Of a stretch of DNA of 36,615 nucleotides, positions 1 through 8,543 are shown one piece after another (the first letter of the stretch is position 1; every line of letters starts with the position of its first letter). The DNA lies in NCBI GenBank assembly GCA_903892415.1, contig CAITIQ010000079.1, positions 1-36,615 of the forward strand, written 5' to 3'. The notes under the pieces are model-generated. The model was not told the origin of the DNA. It saw only the letters and a program-made list of their open reading frames with translations, and did not search any database. The position numbers and the translations under genes are program-made. The stretch is from an uncultured delta proteobacterium. Its GTDB lineage: Bacteria; Myxococcota_A; Polyangia; Polyangiales; Polyangiaceae.

Positions 1-2
1 AT

Positions 3-113
3 CTTTCGGATTTGGTGCGGGCGCGAGCGATCACGCTCGAGGATGCCCGCGCTCACGCCAATGACCTGACCTTGCTTAATCAATACCTGGCCGATCTCGG
101 GATGCGGGCCTGA
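3..113 (+). CDS. C-terminal fragment, possible PilT/PilU-like ATPase
   Basis: This is an open frame that enters from the left edge and ends at TGA 111-113, giving 36 residues. The visible tail begins LSDLVRARAITLEDARAHAN and ends in a leucine-rich helix. It resembles the extreme C-terminus of type IV pilus retraction ATPases, where a helical 'L..L...g.It.e.A..hA.d...L...L' pattern closes the protein. No Walker motif is visible because the rest of the gene lies outside the window. The PilT assignment rests only on this short helical pattern and could be wrong. A 185-bp gap separates it from the next gene on the same strand. Confidence 0.4.
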   Translation, partial: LSDLVRARAITLEDARAHANDLTLLNQYLADLGMRA

Positions 114-190
114 GGCCTCTGGCGAAGATTAGTCGGGCGAATGGGTCCGATACTCTCGCTGCGGCTGGCGGCCTCGTCGCTGTGCTCCTC

Positions 191-208
191 AGCCTACAAG
201 AGTAGGCT
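191..208. promoter_or_regulatory. Perfect 7-bp inverted repeat upstream of the UvrA gene
   Basis: AGCCTAC and GTAGGCT are separated by a 4-nt loop (AAGA), about 90 bp upstream of the UvrA start. The right arm contains TAGGCT (203-208), the same -10-like hexamer seen before other genes here, so this may be an operator over the promoter. There is no T-run after it, so a terminator for the upstream gene is less likely. It does not resemble a LexA box that I know. The rest of 114-298 shows no other feature. Confidence 0.35.
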
Positions 209-298
209 TCCGGTGCTCGCTCCTCGGGCGCCACCCTCGCTTCGGTCTCGACCCAATTCTCTCCAACCAATCTCCGCCAGAGTCCTTAAGTCCATTTT

Positions 299-3200
299 AT
301 GTTGCCGATCCGCCTGCTGAAGGCTCGTACGCACAACCTCAAAGACGTCTCGCTGACCTTGGAGCCGGGGCAGTTGGTGGTCCTGGCTGGGCCGAGCGGC
401 GCCGGCAAATCGTCGCTCGCGCTCGACACGCTCTACGCCGAAGGTCAGCGTCGTTTCGTCGAGAGCTTCTCGCCTTATGCGCGTCAGTTCCTCGAGCGGT
501 TGGACCGCCCGCCGATGGAGTCGCTCGACCCGATCGCCGCGGGTGTGGCGGTGGACCGCCGCGCGCCGGTGCGCAGCTCGCGCTCCAACGTGGCCACCAT
601 GGCCGATCTCGAGCCTTACCTTTCGGCTCTCTATTCGTGCGAGGCGATGCCGCTTTGCAGTGAATGCGGTGTGTTCGCCGAGCGTATGGATCCGCTGGCC
701 TCGGCCGAGCGGGTGATCGGCGAGCACCCTGGGCAGCGCGTGGTGGTGACCTACCCGATGCGGCTCGACAGCGCCGAGCTCTACCTCGACGCGCGCGAAC
801 GTCTGACCGCGCTCGGTTATGTGCGGGTGCGCGTGGCCGGCCAGGTGCGGGACCTCGATACGCTCGCGCCCTCGGCCGTGCTGGAGGAGGGCAAGGGCCT
901 GCTCGGCGTACTTACCGACCGCGTGAAGGCGTCGCCGAGCGAGCGCAACCGTCTGGCCGAGGCCATCGAGTCGGCGTGGAAGCAAAGTCGCACCGCTGAG
1001 GTGCACCTCGTTGATAGCGATAAGACGTTAAAATTTTCCGCGGGCCTGTCTTGCCCGTCTTGCAGCAAGTCCTTCCGCGCGGGGGCGCCGGCGCTGTTCT
1101 CCTATCAATCGCCGCTCGGCGCTTGCCCCGAGTGTCGCGGCTTCGGTCGCACCGTGGGCATCGATTGGGACAAGGTCCTCCCCAATCATGCGCTCTCGAT
1201 CGAAGAAGGAGTGATCCGCGCCTGGAGCGGCAAGACCTCCGAATACGAGCGAAAGACGCTACTCAAGTATTGCGCCAAACAGGGTATCCCCACCAATCGA
1301 CCGTGGAGCAGCCTCAGCGAGGCGCAGAAAAAGGGCGTGCTCGAAGGCGAGGGGAGCTGGACGGCTGGCCGCTATCCGGGCGTCAAAAAGTGGTTCGAGT
1401 GGCTGCTCACCAAGAGCTACAAGATGCACGTGCGCGTGCTTTTATCGCGCTATCGCAGCTACGACCCGTGCGCCGTTTGCCACGGTAAGCGGCTATCGGC
1501 GGAGTCGCTTTTGTACCGCGTCGCGGGGCTGGACCTCGGTCAGTTCCATGCGCTCGAGGTTCGCGAGGCCCACGCGCTGCTCGAAGGTATGGAGCTGCGT
1601 ACGGCCGAAGGGAAGATCGCCGCGCGCGAGCTCGGTTCGCGGCTGGGCTATTTGGCCGAGGTCGGGCTCGGCTACCTCACGCTCGATCGGCAAGCGCGCA
1701 CCCTCTCCGGCGGCGAGGCCCAGCGCGTGTCGCTTACCGCGGCGCTCGGCAGCGCGCTGACCGGAGCGATGTTCGTCTTGGATGAGCCCACCGTCGGGCT
1801 GCACGCGAGCGATGTGGCGCCACTCGTGCGTGCCACGCAGAAGCTTTGTGATCGGGGCAACGTGGTGGTCGTGATCGAGCATGACCCTGCCTTCTTGCTC
1901 GCGGCCGATCGCATTGTGGAGCTCGGGCCAGGGGCGGGCCCGCAAGGCGGCCAGCTGCTGTTCGACGGCTCGCCGCAGGCGCTCCTCGCGGACCAACGTA
2001 CGGCGACCTATCGCGCGCTCACCGCCGTGCTGCCGAGCGCCGAGCAAACGCCGCGCGTCGCAGGCAAAGCGCGCTCGCTTGGGATCAAAGGTGTGCGCGG
2101 CAACAACCTCGACGGGCTCTCGCTGCAGCTGCCGCTCGACCGCTTCGTGTTGGTCACCGGCGCGAGCGGCTCGGGCAAGAGTTCGCTGGTGGAGCAGGTG
2201 ATTTATCGCACCGTGGCGCGTCAACTCGGCGAGACCGACGTGGAGCCGCCGCTCGCCCATGAAGGCATCAGCGGTATCGAGGAGCTCAAGGGCGTCTTGC
2301 TGGTGGACCAATCTCCGCTTGGGCGCACCTCGCGTGGCAACGCTGCCACCTACTCGGCCGCCTGGAGTCGGATTCGGACGTTGTTCTCGAGTGAGCCCGC
2401 CGCCGTGGCGATGAAGTTTGGCCCGGCGTACTTCTCCTTCAACGTGGCCGGCGGACGTTGTGACGCTTGTTCGGGCGAGGGCTCGGAGACGGTGGAGATG
2501 CAGTTCCTAGCCGACGTCACGCTGGTATGCGCTTCGTGTGGGGGCAAGCGCTTCTCTCCCGAGGTGCTCAAGATCACCCACCGAGAAAAATCAGTCTCCG
2601 ACGTGTTGGCGATGACGGTGGATGAGGCGCTGAGCTTCTTCGCCGCCGATCCGGCGATCATTCGCGCGCTCGGGCCGCTGGCCAAGCTCGGCCTGGGCTA
2701 TCTGAGCTTGGGGCAGCCGCTTTCTACGCTCTCCGGCGGCGAGGCTCAGCGCTTGAAGCTCGCTCGCGCGCTGACCGAGTCCAAGCAGAACCAGCTGTTC
2801 CTCTTCGATGAGCCCAGCGCCGGGCTGCACGCCGACGAGGTGAAGGCGGTGGTAGCGGCGCTGCGCGCGTTGGTTCAGGGCGGCGGTAGCGTTGTGGTCG
2901 TGGATCACGATTTGGCGCTGGTCGCAGCCGCCGATTGGATTGTCGAGCTGGGGCCGGGCGGCGGCAAAGAGGGCGGTAAGCTTGTGTTCGAAGGGCCACC
3001 GAGCAAGCTGCTCGAGGCCGATACAAAGACGCGCGTTTCGCTCGATGAAGCGCGGGCAATGGCTGAGCAAGGCGGTGGCTTGGCGGCCTCGCGCGCAGTT
3101 CGAAAGCGGCCGCCGCTGCCGGCGGTGATTTCGGTGGAGGGTGCACGCGAGCACAACCTCAAGAACGTCAGCGTCGACATCCCGCACGGCAAGGTCACCG

Positions 3201-5581
3201 TGGTGACCGGCCCCAGCGGCTCGGGCAAGAGCACGCTCACCTTTGACGTCGTGTTCGCCGAAGGGCAGCGCCGCTTCTTGGAGACGCTCACGCCCTACGC
3301 GCGGCAGTTCTTACCGACGATGCAGAAGCCCAACGTCGAGCGGGTGCTCGGCGTGCCCCCGCCGATTGCGTTGGAGCAGCGCACCACGAGAACCGGCGCC
3401 AACTCCACGGTCGCGACGGTGACCGAGATAGCGCATTATCTGCGGCTGCTCTACGCCAAGGCCGGCGAGCCCACCTGCCCCAAGTGCGATGTCTCGATCG
3501 AGACCCGCAGCGCCGATGCGGCCTTCGACGACGCGCGGGCCACCGTCGGTACGTTTACCTTGCTATCTCCGGCGGTGGAGGGCCGAAAGGGCCTGTACGC
3601 CGATCTGTTCGTCGAGGCCGCCCGCCAAGGCGTTAGCGAAGCCATCGTCGACGGTACGCGTCGCGCGGTTGAGCCGCCGCCCAAGTTGAAGAAGAGCGAG
3701 GAGCATACGGTGGAGTTCGTCTTGTTCGAGGGCCTCGCGTCCGACCTCGAGCGCGCGCGCTTCGATCAAGCGCTGCGGCTGGGCAAAGGCGCTGTGCGCG
3801 TGGTGCCGAAGGGCAAAGCGTTGCCGCGTCGCATCTCCACCGCGCGCGTATGTCCGTCCTGCGGGGACAGCATTCCGGAGCTCGATCCGCGCTGGTTCTC
3901 CTTCAATACCAAGCAGGGGCAATGCGCTGTTTGCGAGGGCTGCGGCAAGGAGGATAAAGAGGACCCGCACAGCCCTCCGTGTTCGGCTTGTGATGGTTCG
4001 CGGCTCTCGCCGTTACCGCGTGCTCAGCGTTTGGCCGGGCGGCGTTATCACGATGTCGCGCAGCTGGATCTGGAGAGCGCGGCTCGCTGGGCCGGCGCGT
4101 TGGTGTTCACCGGCCAGAAGTTGCAGCTGGCCGCAGCACCGCAAGCCGAGCTCGTACGTCGGCTGCAGTTCGTCTTGTCGGTGGGGCTTGGCTATCTGAC
4201 GCTTGACCGGCCGGCCGGGTCGCTGTCCGGCGGCGAGATGCAACGGCTGCGGCTCGCCGCCCAGCTGGGCAGCGGCTTAACAGGCGCGCTCTACGTCTTG
4301 GATGAACCGACGATCGGTTTGCACCCGCGCGATACGCACCTTTTACTTAGCAATCTACGCAAGCTCGCCGAGGCCGGCAGCACCGTGCTGGTGGTCGAGC
4401 ATGACGCTGAGATGATCCGCGCGGCGGACCACCTGATCGATCTCGGTCCGACCGGCGGTTTTGGTGGCGGCCGGGTGATGTCGCAAGGTGCACCCAGCGT
4501 CGTGCTGCGCGACCCAGCTTCGCCCACTGCGCGCGCCTTCGCCGAGGCCGCGACGTCGCTCTCGCGCAAGAAGCTCGTGGGTAAGCCAGCCGAGACGGTG
4601 GACATCCTCGGAGCTCGCGAGAACAACCTCAAGATCGACAAGGTGAGCTTCCCCGTGGGCCGCTTGACGGTGGTGTGCGGCGTCAGCGGCTCGGGCAAGA
4701 GCAGCTTGGTGACGCGCATCTTGGGCCCAGCGGTGCGCAAGGCGCAAAAGCTCGCTACCGAGAAGCCGGGAGCACATGACAAGGCGGTGGTGCCCAAGTC
4801 GCTGGCGCGGGCGCTGTTCGTGGATCAATCGCCGATCGGGCGCACGCCGCGCTCGGTGCCGGCGACGTACTTAGGTATCTACGACGCGATTCGTAAGGTG
4901 TTTGCGCTCAACAGGGAAGCCAAGATGCGCGGCCGTGGGCCGGCCTACTTCTCCTTCAATACGGCGAGCGGCGGGCGATGCGAGGCTTGTCAGGGGCAGG
5001 GCAGCGTCTCGCACGAGATGAGCTTCCTCCCCGACGTGGTGACGCCTTGTTTGGCCTGCAATGGGCTGCGCTTCGACGCGGCGGCGCTGGAGCTGACCTG
5101 GTCCGGCTACTCGATTGGCGGCGTGCTCGATCTATCGGCGGAAGAGGCCTTGGGCGTGTTTGCCGCCCATTCGAAGATTGCTCGGCCGCTCGAGTACATG
5201 GTCGAGCTTGGGATTGGCTACCTGAAGCTCGGTCAGGGCTCTCACACGCTGTCCGGCGGAGAGGCGCAGCGGCTGAAGTTGGCGGCGGAGCTGGGGTCGG
5301 CCTCGCGCCAGGGTGCAACGCTCTACCTCTTGGACGAGCCCACCACCGGGCTGCATACGAGCGACGTGGCCAAGCTGATGGGCGTGCTCGGCCGCTTGGT
5401 GGACCGCGGGGATACCGTGGTGGTGATTGAGCATCACCCTTCGGTGATTTCCGCGGCCGATTGGGTGATCGAGCTCGGCCCCGGAGGGGGCACCGGCGGC
5501 GGAACGCTGGTCGCGGCCTGTACGCCAGAGGAGCTACGCAAGAAGAAGACGGCCACCGGGCTGGTGTTGGGCCGCGGCTAG
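299..5581 (+). CDS. uvrA: Double-length UvrA: two excinuclease ABC subunit A units fused in tandem
   Basis: UvrA is the damage-recognition ATPase of nucleotide excision repair, normally about 940 aa and working as a dimer that loads UvrB. This 1760-aa protein holds two complete UvrA units. Walker A loops lie near residues 31-39 (GPSGAGKSS), 621 (GASGSGKSS), 971 (GPSGSGKST) and 1461 (GVSGSGKSS). LSGGExQR signatures lie near 469, 811, 1308 and 1651. Both halves have the CxxC...CxxC zinc module in their C-terminal lobes (for example CDACSGEG near 721). The junction lies around residues 890-940. ATG 299 is chosen because an in-frame TAA lies 12 nt upstream. Chlamydial UvrA is also known as a fused, roughly 1800-aa protein. 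The fusion is likely to act as a built-in pseudodimer, which is inference. No uvrB or uvrC is visible, and a second, ordinary uvrA may exist elsewhere. Confidence 0.95.
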   Translation: MLPIRLLKARTHNLKDVSLTLEPGQLVVLAGPSGAGKSSLALDTLYAEGQRRFVESFSPYARQFLERLDRPPMESLDPIAAGVAVDRRAPVRSSRSNVATMADLEPYLSALYSCEAMPLCSECGVFAERMDPLASAERVIGEHPGQRVVVTYPMRLDSAELYLDARERLTALGYVRVRVAGQVRDLDTLAPSAVLEEGKGLLGVLTDRVKASPSERNRLAEAIESAWKQSRTAEVHLVDSDKTLKFSAGLSCPSCSKSFRAGAPALFSYQSPLGACPECRGFGRTVGIDWDKVLPNHALSIEEGVIRAWSGKTSEYERKTLLKYCAKQGIPTNRPWSSLSEAQKKGVLEGEGSWTAGRYPGVKKWFEWLLTKSYKMHVRVLLSRYRSYDPCAVCHGKRLSAESLLYRVAGLDLGQFHALEVREAHALLEGMELRTAEGKIAARELGSRLGYLAEVGLGYLTLDRQARTLSGGEAQRVSLTAALGSALTGAMFVLDEPTVGLHASDVAPLVRATQKLCDRGNVVVVIEHDPAFLLAADRIVELGPGAGPQGGQLLFDGSPQALLADQRTATYRALTAVLPSAEQTPRVAGKARSLGIKGVRGNNLDGLSLQLPLDRFVLVTGASGSGKSSLVEQVIYRTVARQLGETDVEPPLAHEGISGIEELKGVLLVDQSPLGRTSRGNAATYSAAWSRIRTLFSSEPAAVAMKFGPAYFSFNVAGGRCDACSGEGSETVEMQFLADVTLVCASCGGKRFSPEVLKITHREKSVSDVLAMTVDEALSFFAADPAIIRALGPLAKLGLGYLSLGQPLSTLSGGEAQRLKLARALTESKQNQLFLFDEPSAGLHADEVKAVVAALRALVQGGGSVVVVDHDLALVAAADWIVELGPGGGKEGGKLVFEGPPSKLLEADTKTRVSLDEARAMAEQGGGLAASRAVRKRPPLPAVISVEGAREHNLKNVSVDIPHGKVTVVTGPSGSGKSTLTFDVVFAEGQRRFLETLTPYARQFLPTMQKPNVERVLGVPPPIALEQRTTRTGANSTVATVTEIAHYLRLLYAKAGEPTCPKCDVSIETRSADAAFDDARATVGTFTLLSPAVEGRKGLYADLFVEAARQGVSEAIVDGTRRAVEPPPKLKKSEEHTVEFVLFEGLASDLERARFDQALRLGKGAVRVVPKGKALPRRISTARVCPSCGDSIPELDPRWFSFNTKQGQCAVCEGCGKEDKEDPHSPPCSACDGSRLSPLPRAQRLAGRRYHDVAQLDLESAARWAGALVFTGQKLQLAAAPQAELVRRLQFVLSVGLGYLTLDRPAGSLSGGEMQRLRLAAQLGSGLTGALYVLDEPTIGLHPRDTHLLLSNLRKLAEAGSTVLVVEHDAEMIRAADHLIDLGPTGGFGGGRVMSQGAPSVVLRDPASPTARAFAEAATSLSRKKLVGKPAETVDILGARENNLKIDKVSFPVGRLTVVCGVSGSGKSSLVTRILGPAVRKAQKLATEKPGAHDKAVVPKSLARALFVDQSPIGRTPRSVPATYLGIYDAIRKVFALNREAKMRGRGPAYFSFNTASGGRCEACQGQGSVSHEMSFLPDVVTPCLACNGLRFDAAALELTWSGYSIGGVLDLSAEEALGVFAAHSKIARPLEYMVELGIGYLKLGQGSHTLSGGEAQRLKLAAELGSASRQGATLYLLDEPTTGLHTSDVAKLMGVLGRLVDRGDTVVVIEHHPSVISAADWVIELGPGGGTGGGTLVAACTPEELRKKKTATGLVLGRG

Positions 5582-5667
5582 GACTGCCGGCCCGAGACCA
5601 GGTCGATTGTCGCACTATTTGAACAGTGAGTTTCGACTGTGGCTGTACCCATCGCCACAACCCCAGC

Positions 5668-5673
5668 TACCTT
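5668..5673 (+). promoter_or_regulatory. -10-like TACCTT, leaderless promoter of the GST gene
   Basis: TACCTT ends 7 nt before ATG 5681, and no Shine-Dalgarno sequence is present. Transcription would start at or next to the start codon. It fits the TANNNT pattern seen repeatedly in this window. Confidence 0.5.
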
Positions 5674-5680
5674 GCGCGCC

Positions 5681-6295
5681 ATGACCTCGTTCAAGCTCTA
5701 CTACACACCCACCAGCTGCGGCGCAGCCAACTTCCTCGCGGCCTCCATCGGCGGCCTCACCTTCGACTCGGAGACGGTTGATCTCCCGACCCACAAGACC
5801 AAGTCGGGCGCGGATTTCTACGCCATCAACCCGAAGGGCAACGTCCCCACCATCGTCTTCGCTGATGGCTCGATCCTCAATGAGAACGTCGCCACGCTGA
5901 CCTTCCTTGCGGACCAAGGCAACGCTGGCTTGGCCCCGAAGGAAGGCACGCCGGAGCGCTATGCGTACCTCAATGATGTGGCCTTCGTCGCGAGCGAGCT
6001 CCACACCGGCGTCGGCGCGTTGTTCAACCCCACGCTGAGCCCGGAGGCCCGTGAGGGCGCCGTGGCGAACGCCCTGCGTCGCATCGAGAAGCTCATGGTC
6101 CGCCTCGACGGTGGCAAGAAGAGCTTCCTCAACGGCAAGTCGCTCAGCGCCGCCGATCTCTACGCCTACATCGTGCTCTCGTGGACGGGCTTCCTCGGCA
6201 TCACGCTGCCGGCGAACGCTCAGGCCTACTTCGATGGCATCAAGGCCAACGAGCACGTGCAAAAGGGTCACGCTGCGATGGCTGCTCTGCAGTAA
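5681..6295 (+). CDS. Glutathione S-transferase, beta-class-like
   Basis: GSTs conjugate glutathione to electrophiles or reduce peroxides in the cytosol. The 204-aa protein has an N-terminal thioredoxin-like fold beginning KLYYTPTSC. Cys13 sits where beta-class GSTs carry their cysteine. It then has NPKGNVPTIVFADGSILNEN, which contains the cis-proline and the glutathione-binding acidic/Asn turn. The C-terminal half is the usual helical domain with SLSAADLYAYIVLSW. A GTG at 5639 would add 14 residues. ATG 5681 is preferred because it matches the family N-terminus and has TACCTT 7 nt upstream. The gene stands alone between UvrA and a zinc-ribbon protein, so its substrate cannot be inferred. Confidence 0.88.
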   Translation: MTSFKLYYTPTSCGAANFLAASIGGLTFDSETVDLPTHKTKSGADFYAINPKGNVPTIVFADGSILNENVATLTFLADQGNAGLAPKEGTPERYAYLNDVAFVASELHTGVGALFNPTLSPEAREGAVANALRRIEKLMVRLDGGKKSFLNGKSLSAADLYAYIVLSWTGFLGITLPANAQAYFDGIKANEHVQKGHAAMAALQ

Positions 6296-6325
6296 GTCGA
6301 GCCTGGCGTCCTGCGTCGAAGCCGC

Positions 6326-6331
6326 TAGGCT
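6326..6331 (+). promoter_or_regulatory. -10-like TAGGCT before the zinc-ribbon gene
   Basis: TAGGCT ends 9 nt before ATG 6341 and there is no Shine-Dalgarno sequence, so a leaderless or near-leaderless start is likely. Confidence 0.45.
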
Positions 6332-6340
6332 TGCTGGCCT

Positions 6341-7006
6341 ATGCGTGTGAAGCAGGACGCCTCACTGCGTGCATGCGCGCACTGTGATGGGCCGGCGAGC
6401 GAGTCGTATCGCTCGCCGCGACCCAACAGCGGTTGGCGCTCCTTTTGGAGCTGCGAACGCTGTGGGTTGGAGTGGTGCAGTGATCCAACGCTGCGCGAAC
6501 ACTCGCAGTCGATCGTACTCGCAGCCAGCGACAAGCAGTCGCTTACCTGGCGGCCCTCGGGCATATCGCTCGCGTTCGTGTTGCTGGTGCTGTTGCCGTT
6601 CGCGCTTGGGTGCCTGCTGTTCGTCCCGCTGGGGGCGGTGATTGTGTGGGGAAGTCCCTCGATCCGTGACGGGCTGATCTACATCATCACAGCCACGCTA
6701 GCAGCGCTGTTTGCCTGGTTTTCAGTGCAGGTAGTCGCGCGGATCGTGTTGCTCTGGCTGGTGCCGGTTCGGCTCCGTCGTCAGGGCGATCAGATCGAGT
6801 TGCGGGCGATTCGTGATTTCTCGAAGCGTACGAGCGCGACCTTCTCGCTCGAGGCGCTCGCAGCGGTGGAGCTCAGACCGTGGCAGCTCGGTCTGCAGGA
6901 GGTATGGCTCGTCCATCGCGAGGGCGCAGCGTTCCGCGTGACCGAGGCGTTGACGGCGGAGGAGGCCGAGCAGTCGGTGCAGCAGATACGAGGCCTGCTG
7001 ACCTGA
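6341..7006 (+). CDS. Zinc-ribbon membrane protein of unknown function
   Basis: I do not recognise a named family. The 221-aa product starts with a probable zinc ribbon, with CxxC at residues 12-15 and 38-41. Two strongly hydrophobic segments follow, roughly residues 73-105 and 112-142. A soluble C-terminal domain of about 75 residues has alternating charged and hydrophobic residues and could be PH-like. This layout is seen in small envelope proteins that carry a cytosolic zinc finger. It is convergent with the cytochrome b561 gene and only 22 nt separate the two stops. The start is supported by TAGGCT upstream and by the zinc ribbon beginning straight after it. Confidence 0.7.
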   Translation: MRVKQDASLRACAHCDGPASESYRSPRPNSGWRSFWSCERCGLEWCSDPTLREHSQSIVLAASDKQSLTWRPSGISLAFVLLVLLPFALGCLLFVPLGAVIVWGSPSIRDGLIYIITATLAALFAWFSVQVVARIVLLWLVPVRLRRQGDQIELRAIRDFSKRTSATFSLEALAAVELRPWQLGLQEVWLVHREGAAFRVTEALTAEEAEQSVQQIRGLLT

Positions 7007-7028
7007 GCCATCGTAAAGGGGCCAGCGG

Positions 7029-7745
7029 TCAATCGTCGTCCTCGGCGTTCTCGCCCTCAGCGGCCTCGCCAGGTTCAGCGCCCTCTCCCAACGTAAGCGT
7101 GGTCCCGAGCAGGGGCAGCCGAACCGTGCCGTCGGCACGGCTGTAACTTTGGACCAGGGTCAAGCCAAAGGCCGCGGTCAAGCCGAGGAAGCCCAGCGCA
7201 ACGAGCGGGTGACTCGACGGAATGGCGTCCTTCGGGGCGCCTTGTTTGCGCCCATCGAGCATCGCCAATGGGAGGTTCTCACGATGCCGAACCGTGTGAA
7301 GGAGGACGCCTGCAACGTGGCCGACGACGGTGGCCATGAGCGTATAGGCGAGGATCTCATGAAGCTCCTCGAGCGCGTGATACGAGCCCATCAGCGCCCC
7401 GCTCCCAGCGACGGCGAGCACGAGCAGCACCATGGCAACGATGGCGACGCTCGAGCCGGGATTGTGACCGAGCCAGCGTTTGTCGGTCTTTTTCAGCAGC
7501 CCTCGGAAGTAGTCAATCACCGCCGTTGGCCCCAGAGCCAACGCCGAGAGGCGAGCGTAGCGCGAGCCGACGAGCCCCCAAATCACTCGCAATAGCACCA
7601 TGAACGCGGCGAGCGCGCCGAGCAGCATATGCAGCGAGAAGCCCGGGCTATCGTCATCGACGAACGAACCAATGGCGAAGGCCCCAAGCACACTCGCCGC
7701 CAAGAGCCAGTGAAAGAGGCGGGTTGGAAGGTCCCATACCAGGAT
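7029..7745 (-). CDS. Cytochrome b561-family membrane protein with acidic tail; 5' end probably frameshifted
   Basis: The family carries electrons through the membrane on haem b. From 7745 the frame reads ILVWDLPTRLFHWLLAAS, the classic first helix of this family with its haem-ligand His. Further His-containing helices follow (FSLHMLLG, LEELHEIL, VVGHVAGVLLH). The tail is acidic and ends in AEDDD. No ATG, GTG or TTG exists in this frame before VWDL; the first in-frame start is TTG 7703, inside helix 1. The expected N-terminus (GTG CAT GCT CGA ACA, 7759-7745) lies in another frame. One missing base near 7745 would join the two. This is either a sequencing error, a real frameshift or an unusual start codon. 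The upstream methyltransferase gene ends 60 nt away on the same strand. Confidence 0.8.
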   Translation of the reverse strand: MLVWDLPTRLFHWLLAASVLGAFAIGSFVDDDSPGFSLHMLLGALAAFMVLLRVIWGLVGSRYARLSALALGPTAVIDYFRGLLKKTDKRWLGHNPGSSVAIVAMVLLVLAVAGSGALMGSYHALEELHEILAYTLMATVVGHVAGVLLHTVRHRENLPLAMLDGRKQGAPKDAIPSSHPLVALGFLGLTAAFGLTLVQSYSRADGTVRLPLLGTTLTLGEGAEPGEAAEGENAEDDD

Positions 7746-7819
7746 GTTCGAGCATGCACAGCCCCGCTGAGTGCCAGCTGAGCGCTTGATGAGAAGACTC
7801 TCATCGAGCTTGCAGCTCG

Positions 7820-8392
7820 TCAGCGCACCGCAACCATATTCAAGCTGATCGCCACACCCTTGAAAAGCATGCTGCTCGTGTCCTTGAATAGACCGAACTC
7901 CGGCACTCGATAGATGTCGCTGAAGCCCAGCGGGCCCAGCATATCAACCAGGAACTCGTCGGTGAGGCCCACGTAGTGAAAGTCGAACGCATCGATTTGG
8001 CCCCCGAACATCATGCGCATCACGTGGAAACGCTCGGGACCTGTGAGTTGGGGATGAAGGAATAGCCGCGCTAGAACCTGAAGGTCAGGCACGCTAGCGA
8101 AGAGGCGCCCGCCGGGCTTCAACATACGGTGCAGGTTCTTCAGCACATTCGGCAGGTCGTTGATGTACGAGAGGTGTTCCAGGATGTGGCACCCGTAGAT
8201 CATGTCGAAGCTCTCGTCCTCGAACTGGCTGAGGTCCCGCACATCTCCCAGGATGTCCACGTAATCCCCGGGCAGCGCGTTGAAGACAATCCAGCCTTCC
8301 TTTCGCTGGGTGCCGCCAATGTGCAGCCGCTTGGTGCCAGTCTCCTCAAGAAGGCCAGGTGGTAAGGCTGCGAGTGCTTGGCGGTCAGACAT
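7820..8392 (-). CDS. Class I SAM-dependent methyltransferase
   Basis: This is a 190-aa Rossmann-fold methyltransferase that transfers a methyl group from S-adenosylmethionine to an unknown acceptor. Motif I is short (LHIGG, near residue 23), followed by GDVRDL, then FDMIYGCHILEHL (motif II/III region) and MLKPGGRLFASVPD. This is the layout of the 'predicted SAM-dependent methyltransferase' group often found near polysaccharide genes. A longer frame starts at 8410, but ATG 8392 has TACACT 7 nt upstream and is preferred. It lies upstream of the cytochrome b561 gene on the same strand, with no obvious functional link. Confidence 0.85.
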   Translation of the reverse strand: MSDRQALAALPPGLLEETGTKRLHIGGTQRKEGWIVFNALPGDYVDILGDVRDLSQFEDESFDMIYGCHILEHLSYINDLPNVLKNLHRMLKPGGRLFASVPDLQVLARLFLHPQLTGPERFHVMRMMFGGQIDAFDFHYVGLTDEFLVDMLGPLGFSDIYRVPEFGLFKDTSSMLFKGVAISLNMVAVR

Positions 8393-8399
8393 TCGCAGC

Positions 8400-8405
8400 A
8401 GTGTA
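8400..8405 (-). promoter_or_regulatory. -10-like TACACT, leaderless promoter of the methyltransferase gene
   Basis: On the minus strand TACACT ends 7 nt before ATG 8392. No Shine-Dalgarno sequence is present. Confidence 0.5.
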
Positions 8406-8437
8406 CACACGTCCGGAGCGCCGCCATTGCGCGAATT

Positions 8438-8443
8438 TAGGCT
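8438..8443 (+). promoter_or_regulatory. -10-like TAGGCT before a mini-ORF
   Basis: TAGGCT ends 6 nt before ATG 8450. It is the only TANNNT box near the 5' end of the DUF2378-like gene and is its likely promoter. Confidence 0.4.
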
Positions 8444-8449
8444 CAGACG

Positions 8450-8497
8450 ATGGGCTTTGGCGGGAAGCTCGGCTCAAAATGTGCGCCTTGTTGGTAA
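8450..8497 (+). CDS. Possible leaderless 15-codon mini-ORF
   Basis: ATG 8450 lies 6 nt after TAGGCT and reads MGFGGKLGSKCAPCW before TAA 8495-8497. It overlaps or immediately precedes the candidate starts of the DUF2378-like gene in another frame (GTG 8481, TTG 8511, GTG 8544). It may be a leader peptide that feeds ribosomes to that gene, or simply chance. The CxxC pair is notable, but nothing else identifies it. Confidence 0.3.
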   Translation: MGFGGKLGSKCAPCW

Positions 8498-8543
8498 GCG
8501 GCGTGGGCGATTGTGTCGTACAACCCCAACGGACCCGCGATCG

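Noticed and set aside
191..208. Intrinsic terminator for the upstream PilT-like gene
   Set aside because: The 7-bp stem is not followed by a T-run and overlaps a promoter-like TAGGCT.
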